Source: an uncultured Pseudomonadota bacterium | GTDB lineage: Bacteria; Myxococcota_A; UBA796; SXON01 | Direction of reading: 5' to 3' | NCBI GenBank assembly: GCA_903959175.1 | Contig: CAJBVW010000313.1 | Coordinates: forward strand, 1 to 34,845 | Length of the DNA: 34,845 nucleotides | In this document: piece after piece, positions 1 through 6,335 of the stretch | Layout: every line of letters starts with the position of its first letter | Position numbering within the stretch: the stretch's first letter is position 1 | Program-made: the position numbers and the translations under genes | The notes under the pieces: generated by a model | What the model was told of the DNA's origin: nothing | The model's input: the letters and a program-made list of their open reading frames with translations, nothing else | Databases searched by the model: none

Positions 1-142
1 CCCGTGCGTGGGGGCGCGTGCGCCCGGCCGACCAAGCGGCTCCGCCGCGCGCCCGGAGCCGACCCGGCCCCGCGTCCGCGCGGGGGGCGCCCGACCGACG
101 CGGCCCTTCCAGGCGCACGCGGGCGCGGGTTAGGCGGGAGGC
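1..142. other. left window edge, no supported gene
   Basis: Very GC-rich sequence. One plus-strand frame is open from base 2 to a TAG at 131-133 and could be the 3' end of a gene that begins outside the window. The predicted peptide is only Pro, Arg, Gly and Ala-rich, with no recognisable motif, so I do not call it a gene. Confidence 0.2.
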
Positions 143-268
143 ATGAACCAGGACGACTGGCTGCGGAAGCGGGTGCGCGGGCAGAAGCGGCCCGGCTGCG
201 GGGCCGAGATCGGCGCGATCGTTGGCCTCGGCGTGCTCGCGCTGCTCACGACGCTCTGGCTGGGCTGA
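143..268 (+). CDS. small single-pass membrane protein, 41 aa
   Basis: A 41-residue ORF starts at ATG 143, immediately after a good Shine-Dalgarno stretch (GGGAGGC), which decides the start. Residues 1-18 are polar and basic (NQDDWLRKRVRGQKRPG). Residues about 22-41 form one hydrophobic helix (IGAIVGLGVLALLTTLWLG), so the protein is probably anchored with its basic N-terminus in the cytoplasm. It ends 3 nt before the GTG of the 2OG oxygenase gene, so the two are likely co-transcribed. No family is recognised. A random ORF of this length is possible in such GC-rich DNA, but the ribosome site and clean membrane segment argue for a real gene. Confidence 0.5.
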   Translation: MNQDDWLRKRVRGQKRPGCGAEIGAIVGLGVLALLTTLWLG

Positions 269-271
269 ACG

Positions 272-1120
272 GTGCTCCGCCGCCTGCTCCGTCGCCTGCG
301 CCCGCCCCGGAGCGCCCCGCCCGTGCCGAACGTGGTGCCGGCGCGGGAGGCGTGGGCGCCGCGGCATCCGGAGGCGTGGACGTTGGAGGGGGCGTTCCAC
401 GCGGACTTCGCGGCGGCGGCCGGGGACCCGGAGCGCCTCGTGGCGCTGGCGCGGCCGGTGCACCCGGGGCTGTGGGCGTTGCCCGTGCTCGACCCGACGT
501 GGTGCGCCCACCACCGGAGCGAGGTCGCGGCGTACCGCGCGTGGGCGGCGCGTGCGGGGGTGGCCGTGGTCGCGCCGAACTCGATGAACCGGTACGGCCT
601 CGTACTCGACTCGGTGGTCGACGGGGACGCGCTGACGCCGTGCCTGCTCGACCTCGCCCCGCTCCGCGCCGCGCTGACCCCGCTCACCGCGCGGCTGTTC
701 CCCGAGGTGGGCGGGGGCGCCCTCGATTCCCACCACGGCTTCGTCGTGAGCTACGCGATGGACGGTGACCGCGACCTCTCCTTCCACGCCGACGACGCCG
801 AGGTGACCCTCAACCTGTGCCTGGGCGGTGGCTTCGAGGGTGGCGAGCTGTGGTTCGAGGGGCGGCGGTGCTTCGCGCATCACGACGACGCGGCGCGCCC
901 CGGCGAGCCCTTCGCGTGGGCGCACGAGCCGGGCGTCGCGCTCCTCCACGCGGGGGCGCACCGGCACGGGGCGCGACCGATCCGGAAAGGTGGCAGGGAG
1001 AACCTGATCCTCTGGATGCGGGCCGGCGGCCTGCGCGACGCCTCCGACCCGGCGCTCGGCTTCGACGGCTGCCCGCCCTGGTGCGGTGCGCGCTCGCCCG
1101 TCGGCGCGCTCCCGCGATAG
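272..1120 (+). CDS. 2OG-Fe(II) oxygenase (prolyl 4-hydroxylase-like)
   Basis: A 282-aa protein starting at GTG 272, 3 nt after the small membrane ORF. The C-terminal half has the double-stranded beta-helix signature of 2-oxoglutarate/iron(II) dioxygenases. The HxD pair is in FHADD (H172, D174), the distal histidine is probably H232 in HGARPI, and R242 in GGRENL would bind the 2OG carboxylate. The spacing and the terminal NLILWMR strand resemble the prolyl/lysyl hydroxylase-type (PKHD, OGFOD-like) branch. The expected reaction is hydroxylation of a protein or small molecule using O2 and 2-oxoglutarate; the substrate cannot be read from sequence. The first 70 residues are Arg/Pro-rich with no evident domain. 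All metal ligands are present, so it is probably active. Confidence 0.8.
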   Translation: MLRRLLRRLRPPRSAPPVPNVVPAREAWAPRHPEAWTLEGAFHADFAAAAGDPERLVALARPVHPGLWALPVLDPTWCAHHRSEVAAYRAWAARAGVAVVAPNSMNRYGLVLDSVVDGDALTPCLLDLAPLRAALTPLTARLFPEVGGGALDSHHGFVVSYAMDGDRDLSFHADDAEVTLNLCLGGGFEGGELWFEGRRCFAHHDDAARPGEPFAWAHEPGVALLHAGAHRHGARPIRKGGRENLILWMRAGGLRDASDPALGFDGCPPWCGARSPVGALPR

Positions 1121-1144
1121 GGGCCTGCGCCTCCGGACGTCGCG

Positions 1145-1930
1145 ATGCCCCCGACCCTGCTCCCTGCCGCCCTCGTCTGCCTCGGCGTCATCGCCGCGTG
1201 CTGGCTGCTCTCCGTCGTGACCCGCGAGTATTCGTGGGTGGATCGTATCTGGTCGGTCGTGCCGGCGGTCTACGTGTGGATGTTCGCGGCCGAGGCCGGC
1301 TGGGCGCCGCGGAGCGTCGGCATCGCCGTGCTCGTGACCCTCTGGGGCGCGCGCCTGACCTTCAACTTCTGGCGCAAGGGCGGCTACGCCCCCGGCGGCG
1401 AGGACTACCGCTGGAAGGTCCTCCGCGAGAAGATGCCCGGCTGGGCGTACCAGGTGTTCAACCTGACCTTCATCGCGGCCTACCAGAACGTCCTCCTGTT
1501 CCTCATCAGCCTGCCGGCGTGGGTCGTCGTGGCGCACCCCGCGCCGATCGGCCCGCTCGACCTCGTCGCCGGCCTCCTGTTCCTCGGCGCCCTCGTCGGC
1601 GAGACCGTCTCCGACCAGCAACAGTGGCGCTTCTACCTGGCGCGCGGCCGCGGCGAGACGACGCTCCCCTTCAACGACACGGGCATCTGGGCGTGGTCGC
1701 GGCACCCGAACTTCTTCTTCGAGCAGTCCCAGTGGTGGATCCTGATGCTCTTCCCGCTCGCGGCGGGCGCGGGCGCGGTCCACCTCGGCGTCCTCGGGGC
1801 GCCGCTGCTCACGCTGCTCTTCCTCGGCTCCACCCAGTTCACCGAGCAGATCTCCTCGTCGAAGTACCCGGCGTACGCCGCCTACCAGAAGCGCACGTCC
1901 ATGCTCGTGCCCTGGCCGCCGCGGGGCTAG
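1145..1930 (+). CDS. DUF1295 membrane protein (steroid 5-alpha-reductase-like)
   Basis: A 261-aa polytopic membrane protein. The first segments (about 3-22, 36-50 and 56-72) lead into WGARLTFNFWRKGGY and a conserved cytosolic loop with DYRWKVLREKMPG. The C-terminal part carries the family signature GIWAWSRHPNFFFEQSQWW, typical of DUF1295, steroid 5-alpha-reductase and isoprenylcysteine methyltransferase-like enzymes, in which this loop binds NADPH or SAM. Further hydrophobic segments and the tail STQFTEQISSSKYPAYAAYQKRTSMLVPWPP complete a usual full-length member (about 250-270 aa). The natural substrate is unknown. It starts 24 nt after the oxygenase stop and has no clear ribosome site, so it may be translated with the upstream gene. 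Confidence 0.85.
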   Translation: MPPTLLPAALVCLGVIAACWLLSVVTREYSWVDRIWSVVPAVYVWMFAAEAGWAPRSVGIAVLVTLWGARLTFNFWRKGGYAPGGEDYRWKVLREKMPGWAYQVFNLTFIAAYQNVLLFLISLPAWVVVAHPAPIGPLDLVAGLLFLGALVGETVSDQQQWRFYLARGRGETTLPFNDTGIWAWSRHPNFFFEQSQWWILMLFPLAAGAGAVHLGVLGAPLLTLLFLGSTQFTEQISSSKYPAYAAYQKRTSMLVPWPPRG

Positions 1931-1946
1931 TCACATCGCCGCCGCG

Positions 1947-1971
1947 CTCCTCGCCCGGAGCGGGCGGGGAG
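1947..1971 (+). terminator. GC-rich hairpin after the DUF1295 gene
   Basis: An 11-bp stem (CTCCTCGCCCG with CGGGCGGGGAG, one T-G wobble) closes on a 3-nt GAG loop 16 nt after the DUF1295 stop. No T-tract follows, so it is either a factor-dependent terminator or an mRNA 3'-end stabiliser. The next gene has its own strong ribosome site. Confidence 0.4.
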
Positions 1972-2012
1972 GGACGGAGCGTGCGTTACGTCGCTCCCAC
2001 CTGGAGGGCCCC

Positions 2013-2666
2013 ATGTCCGCGTCCGAATCCGCCGTGCCCTACCCCCTGCGCGCTGCCGGCATCGCCGGGATCCTGGCGATCGTCCTTCAGATCGTCGCTA
2101 TCGCCGCCCTCGACGGCGTGCCGTCCCCCTACTCCCCGGCGGACCTCGCCGCGTGGCACGGCGGCCTCACCGCCCACGCGGACGCCGCCGTCGTGAGCGC
2201 GTGGACCTTCACCGTCGGCCTTGTCCTCCTCGCCGTCTTCGCGCTCGCCTGGCCCGAGCTCCCCGGCGTCCGCCGCCCCGGCCTCGCCCGCCTCGGCGCC
2301 CGCCTCTTCGCCTTCGGCGCCCTCCTCGACGCCGCCGGCACCCCCGCCGTGGCCGCCGTCGCCCGCTTCCTCCCCGCGACCGACCCCGCCAATGGCCCCG
2401 CCGCCCGCGCCCTGCTCGCCCTCACCCTTGAGCTGGACGCCACCTTCAACGGCCTCCTCGGCGCCGGCCTCCTCTGCGTCGCCGTCGCGTCGGGCCCGGC
2501 CCTGCCGACGTGGCTGCGCGTCCTCGGCGCCGTCGCGGGCCTCGCGAGCCTCCCCGTGGCCCTCCAGGCGGAGGACGCCCGCTTCGCCGCCCTGCTCGCC
2601 GTGAGCGGCCCGCTGTGGTTGGTGTGGTGTGGCGCCGTGGCGGTGCGGATGGTGCGCGGGCGGTAG
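2013..2666 (+). CDS. hypothetical polytopic membrane protein
   Basis: A 217-aa protein starting at ATG 2013 behind a good ribosome site (TGGAGGGCCCC). Hydrophobic segments fall at about 14-35, 58-80, 92-115, 132-155 (with a possible break), 163-183 and 191-210, giving probably six helices with short loops. Polar positions are few; the clearest are the YSPADLAAWHGG loop near residue 42 and an ELDATFNG stretch within a helix. The layout resembles small DUF4386-type or anti-sigma-associated membrane proteins, but no diagnostic motif is visible and I do not assign a family. It is followed directly by a G-tract cluster and is separated from the next gene by 140 nt. Confidence 0.75.
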   Translation: MSASESAVPYPLRAAGIAGILAIVLQIVAIAALDGVPSPYSPADLAAWHGGLTAHADAAVVSAWTFTVGLVLLAVFALAWPELPGVRRPGLARLGARLFAFGALLDAAGTPAVAAVARFLPATDPANGPAARALLALTLELDATFNGLLGAGLLCVAVASGPALPTWLRVLGAVAGLASLPVALQAEDARFAALLAVSGPLWLVWCGAVAVRMVRGR

Positions 2667-2707
2667 GGGGGGGGGCGGGGTGGGGAGAAAGCTTAGGGGG
2701 CGCGGGG
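2666..2707 (+). repeat. G-tract cluster (G-quadruplex motif) at gene 3' end
   Basis: Five G-runs (10, 4, 4, 5 and 4 G) separated by 1-10 nt begin at the last base of the stop codon of the membrane-protein gene. In RNA or on the coding strand this fits a G-quadruplex motif. Similar clusters follow the genes ending at 4285 and 17378. Confidence 0.5.
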
Positions 2708-2734
2708 CCGTCAGGATACGGTGAGGGTCGGGAT

Positions 2735-2749
2735 ACCTGTCCGACAGGT
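2735..2749. promoter_or_regulatory. 15-bp dyad upstream of the DUF2779 gene
   Basis: ACCTGT-CCG-ACAGGT is a perfect 6-bp inverted repeat with a 3-nt spacer, 57 nt before the chosen start of the nuclease gene. It could be an operator, since LuxR-type sites begin with ACCTG, or a small hairpin. No dedicated regulator is encoded nearby. Confidence 0.35.
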
Positions 2750-2806
2750 GGCGTGTTGGCGAAGCGCCCGAACCGTGCCACGCTCCCCTCCCACCTCCGG
2801 CTCCCG

Positions 2807-4285
2807 ATGGCGCAGCCCGCCCCGATGCTCTCGAAGTCCCGCTACCTCTCCGGCCTTCAGTGCGCGAAGCGGCTGTACCTCGAGGTCAACCGGCGTGATC
2901 GGGCCCCGGTGGGCACCTTCGGCTCGCGCTTCGACGGCGGGGACGCGGTGGTGCCGCTCGCCCGCGCCCGACACCCCGGCGGCGTGCTCGTCGACGTGGA
3001 GTACGGCCGCCACGAGGAGGCCATGGCGCTCACCGCGCGGCTCCTGGCCGATCCCCGCGTGCCCGCCGTCTTCGAGGCCGCGTTCCTCTTCGACGGCGTG
3101 CGCATCCGCACGGACCTCCTCCTCCGCAACCACGACGGCACCTGGGACCTCCAGGAGGTCCGCCCGAGCACGAGCGTCAAGGAGACGCACCTGCCCGATC
3201 TGGCCGTGCAGGTCTACGTCCTCTCGGGGTGCGGCGTGCGCGTGCGGCGCGCGGGCGTGCTGCTCCTGGACCGCCGCTACGTGCGCGGCGAGGGTGGCGT
3301 CGACGTCTCCGCGCTCTTCTGCCTCAAGGACCTCACCGCCGGGTTGGAGCCGCACCTGGCCGCCGTGGCGGAGAACGTGGCAGCGTTCCGCGACGGCCTG
3401 GGCGCCGCGGAGGTGCCGGCGGTCACCGCGGGCGGCCAGTGTTGGCACCCGCGCGAGTGCCCCTTCACCGCTGAGTGCGTGACCCCGCCGGGGCCCTTCG
3501 ACGTGGGGCAGCTCCCGGGCTCCAGCAAGGTGGTGGCGGCGCTGCGCGAGCGCGGCATCCACGACCTCCGGGATGTGCCACCCGACACGCGCCTCTCCCC
3601 CGCCCAGCGTCGCGTGGTCGACTGTGCCGTGACCGGCCGCGCGTACGTCGGGCCCGGCCTCCGCGCCGCGCTGCACGCCGTCGCGTTCCCCCTGTTCTTC
3701 CTCGACTTCGAGACGTGGTCCCCGGCGGTGCCGCGCTACCCCGGCACCGGCGTGTACAAGCCGCTGCCGACGCAGTGGAGCCTCCACACCCTCCAGCGCG
3801 ACGGCACGCTCACCCACGCCGAGTTCCTCCACGACGCGGACACCAGCCCGCGCCTCGCCTTCGCCGCCTCGCTCGTGCGCGCCCTCGGGGAGGCGGGGAG
3901 CATCGTCGTCTACTCCAAGTACGAGCGGACGCAGATCCACTCGCTCGCCGAGCGCGCGCCCGACCACCGCGCGCGCCTACTTGCGTTGGTGCCGCGCCTC
4001 GTCGACCTCCTCCCCATCGTGACCGAGCACTACTACCACCCGCAGTTGCGGGGCTCGTTCTCCATCAAGCGCGTGCTCCCGGCGCTCGTGCCGGACCTCG
4101 GCTACGGCGACCTCGCCATCCACGACGGCGGCACCGCCGCCGAGATGTACGGGCGCATGGTCGACGCCGCGACGCCCGCCGACGAGCGCGCCGCCATCCG
4201 CGAGGGCCTCCTCCGCTACTGCGAGCGCGACACGCTCGCGATGGTGCGGGTGCGGGAGGCGCTGTTGGGGCTGGCGGGGGGGTGA
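2807..4285 (+). CDS. DUF2779 nuclease: Cas4-like plus DEDD exonuclease
   Basis: A 492-aa protein. The N-terminal half resembles Cas4/RecB-type PD-(D/E)XK nucleases: it begins MLSKSRYLSGLQC, the active-site strand has D103 (RTDLLL) and E117 (LQEVR), and four cysteines (C19, C212, C218, C224, pattern CWHPRECPFTAEC) match an iron-sulfur cluster. The usual lysine of the E-x-K motif is Arg119 here. The C-terminal half (about 295-490) is DUF2779, an RNase H-fold DEDD exonuclease: FLDFET (D300, E302), SIVVYSKYE, YYHPQLRGSFSIKRVLPALVP and YCERDTLAMV (Y471, D475). ATG 2807 is chosen because the conserved LSKS-Y-GLQC start follows it; ATG 2825 is possible. It may act in DNA repair or phage defence; the nucleic-acid substrate is unknown. 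Confidence 0.88.
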   Translation: MAQPAPMLSKSRYLSGLQCAKRLYLEVNRRDRAPVGTFGSRFDGGDAVVPLARARHPGGVLVDVEYGRHEEAMALTARLLADPRVPAVFEAAFLFDGVRIRTDLLLRNHDGTWDLQEVRPSTSVKETHLPDLAVQVYVLSGCGVRVRRAGVLLLDRRYVRGEGGVDVSALFCLKDLTAGLEPHLAAVAENVAAFRDGLGAAEVPAVTAGGQCWHPRECPFTAECVTPPGPFDVGQLPGSSKVVAALRERGIHDLRDVPPDTRLSPAQRRVVDCAVTGRAYVGPGLRAALHAVAFPLFFLDFETWSPAVPRYPGTGVYKPLPTQWSLHTLQRDGTLTHAEFLHDADTSPRLAFAASLVRALGEAGSIVVYSKYERTQIHSLAERAPDHRARLLALVPRLVDLLPIVTEHYYHPQLRGSFSIKRVLPALVPDLGYGDLAIHDGGTAAEMYGRMVDAATPADERAAIREGLLRYCERDTLAMVRVREALLGLAGG

Positions 4286-4303
4286 GGGAGGGGCCCGGGA
4301 GGG
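4267..4303 (+). repeat. G-tract cluster across the stop of the DUF2779 gene
   Basis: G-runs of 4, 7, 3, 4, 3 and 3 lie within 37 nt and straddle the TGA at 4283-4285, giving a G-quadruplex-compatible sequence on the coding strand. It is the second of three such clusters at gene ends in this window. Confidence 0.45.
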
Positions 4304-4329
4304 CCGGAGAACGTGCCGCAGCGTCGTGA

Positions 4330-4335
4330 TATAAT
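4330..4335 (+). promoter_or_regulatory. -10 element TATAAT before the first MopE-like lipoprotein gene
   Basis: A perfect TATAAT lies 21 nt before ATG 4357, which is striking in DNA this GC-rich. No good -35 hexamer is seen at 16-18 nt. Transcription would start near 4342 and leave a leader of about 15 nt. Confidence 0.55.
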
Positions 4336-4356
4336 GGGACGAAACAGGTCGGTTCC

Positions 4357-6330
4357 ATGCTTCTGCTATCACTTCTCGCTGGATGCCTCATAGACAAGGA
4401 TGCCTACGAGCGTCGTAAGGACGCGCTGACCGACGGCGATGGCGACTCGTACGCGCAGGAAGACGACTGCGATGATGCCGACGCCCAGGTGTTCCCCGGG
4501 GCGGACGAACTCTGCAACGACCGCGACGACGACTGCGACGGTGCGCTGGACGACGAGGCCATCGACGCCGCGGCGTGGTACCCCGATCGCGACGTGGACG
4601 GCTTCGGTGCGGAGGGCGCCGCGCCGACAGTCGCGTGCACGGCCCCGGGTGGGCACGTCGCCAACGCGCTCGATTGCGACGACGACGCGATCGGGGTGAA
4701 CCCCGCCGCCCTGGAGACCCCCTACGACGGGGTCGATGACGACTGTTCGGGGGCGGATCTGACGGACGTCGATGACGACGGGTACGCGGCCGCGGCGGGG
4801 GGAGGCAGCGACTGTGACGACGCGAACGCGGCGGCGTATCCAGGCGCTCCCGAGGTCTCGTATGACGGGATCGATCAGGACTGCGACGGCGCGGACGCGG
4901 ACGACCTCGATGGAGATGGGCAGACCGGGGAAGCCGCGGGTGGGACTGACTGCGACGATACCGACGCCGCCGTGTACACGGAGGCGACGGAAGACTGGGC
5001 CAACGGTCTGGTCGACAACGACTGCGACGGCGAGGTCGAGCCGGTACGGCTGGACTTTGGGCTCGAGCTCTGGCGTGGTGCGAGCGCCGGTGGCCAGGCG
5101 GGGCGCCGCCTCGGCGCGCTGGGAGACGTCACCGGAGACGGGCTCGCGGACTACCTCGTCGGCGCCGTCTACGAGGGGAGCCTGTTCGGCAACGGAGGCG
5201 CGGTCTACCTGGTCGAGGGCGGTCGCCCGCCGGGAGACCTCGCGACCGCGAATGTGCTCCTCCCTGGGGGTGCCGATTGGTACTTGCCTCAGGTGGTCGA
5301 GGGCGGGCCCGACATCGACGGCGACGGCGTCGTGGATCTCGTCGTCACCGCGGCTGGGTATGGCGACTTCTCCGGAGCGGCGTTCCTCGTGAGTGGCGCC
5401 GACTTCGCCGCGAGCGCGTCGCTGACGCTGCCGGGCTCCGCGATCTCCCTCATCGCGGGCGACGCACCGGGCGACTTTGCCGGCACCGGCGCGGCATTCG
5501 TCGGAGACGTCGTGGGGGATGGCGGGGAATACCTCGCTGTTTCGTCGCTTTTTGCGAGTGCTGGGGGGTACACGAACTCGGGGCTCCTGGCCGTGTTCGA
5601 TCCGCGGGAGCTCGGAAGCACCACCGTCTCCGAGGGGCTCACCGTGGTGCCGGGGCCTTACGACGACGCGGGGATCGGCAACATCGTCGCCCGTGCTGGC
5701 GATGTCGATGGCGATGGCGTGGACGACTACATGGTGAGCGTGTCCTACGGGGACCTGGCGTACGTCGTCCCGGGGGGAGTCGCTTCACCCTCGCTCCCGG
5801 GAGACGCCGTCTTTCGGCTGACCGGAACGGGCGCCGGCGAGACGTGCGGCGTCAAGATGCTCGGGGATGTCGACGGGGACGGCGCACGAGACCTCGGGTG
5901 CATCTACCTTGACGACGAGATCAGGGTCTTCACGGGGTTGGCCGGTTCCCCTGTGCGGACGGTGGCAGAGCACTCGGCGAGCATCAACCTGGGCGAGGGA
6001 TCGCTGTCGTTCGACTTCTTGGACCTCGGCGACCTCGACGGCGACGGCAAGGACGACACCTACGTCCCCGTCATGTGGTACGCGGCGCTGGAGACCTCGT
6101 TCGCCGCGGTGGTCTTCGGCGAAGATCTAAGCTTTCGCGAGAGCGTCGACATCTCCGACGCGCTGTTGAGCGCGGTGTCCGTGCGGACGAACAGCTCCGT
6201 CGGGTATCGGGTCGCGCGCTCGGCCGACGTGGACGGAGACGGCGCAGAGGACATCCTCGTCGGTGCCAATACCGATGCCGAGGGCGGTGTGGACGCCGGG
6301 GGTGTCCTCGCGATCCCCGTCCCCCGCTGA
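4357..6330 (+). CDS. MopE-motif / FG-GAP beta-propeller lipoprotein
   Basis: A 657-aa exported lipoprotein. The leader is very short: MLLLSLLAGC puts the lipobox cysteine at residue 10, and an in-frame stop at 4327-4329 with no start codon in between rules out a longer one. Residues about 25-225 contain four MopE-type metal-binding units (D-x-D-x-D runs with DDCDDADAQVFPGADELC, YDGVDDDC, YDGIDQDCDG and GLVDNDCDGE). The rest forms about seven FG-GAP/VCBS blades, each with a calcium loop such as DVTGDGLAD, DIDGDGVVD or DVDGDGAED, consistent with an integrin-alpha-like propeller. The likely role is surface binding or adhesion. It converges on the GT-C gene with only 5 nt between stops. A paralogue lies at 17439. 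Confidence 0.88.
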   Translation: MLLLSLLAGCLIDKDAYERRKDALTDGDGDSYAQEDDCDDADAQVFPGADELCNDRDDDCDGALDDEAIDAAAWYPDRDVDGFGAEGAAPTVACTAPGGHVANALDCDDDAIGVNPAALETPYDGVDDDCSGADLTDVDDDGYAAAAGGGSDCDDANAAAYPGAPEVSYDGIDQDCDGADADDLDGDGQTGEAAGGTDCDDTDAAVYTEATEDWANGLVDNDCDGEVEPVRLDFGLELWRGASAGGQAGRRLGALGDVTGDGLADYLVGAVYEGSLFGNGGAVYLVEGGRPPGDLATANVLLPGGADWYLPQVVEGGPDIDGDGVVDLVVTAAGYGDFSGAAFLVSGADFAASASLTLPGSAISLIAGDAPGDFAGTGAAFVGDVVGDGGEYLAVSSLFASAGGYTNSGLLAVFDPRELGSTTVSEGLTVVPGPYDDAGIGNIVARAGDVDGDGVDDYMVSVSYGDLAYVVPGGVASPSLPGDAVFRLTGTGAGETCGVKMLGDVDGDGARDLGCIYLDDEIRVFTGLAGSPVRTVAEHSASINLGEGSLSFDFLDLGDLDGDGKDDTYVPVMWYAALETSFAAVVFGEDLSFRESVDISDALLSAVSVRTNSSVGYRVARSADVDGDGAEDILVGANTDAEGGVDAGGVLAIPVPR

Positions 6331-6335
6331 GCTCG

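Noticed and set aside
2711-3967. Minus-strand frame of 418 codons
   Set aside because: It is antisense to the DUF2779 nuclease and rich in Val, Glu, Ala and Arg without a motif.
4400-5050. GAC/GATGAC-rich tracts as a possible CRISPR or tandem repeat array
   Set aside because: The repetition is that of Asp-rich metal-binding units in the protein; repeat length and spacing are irregular and there are no unique spacers.
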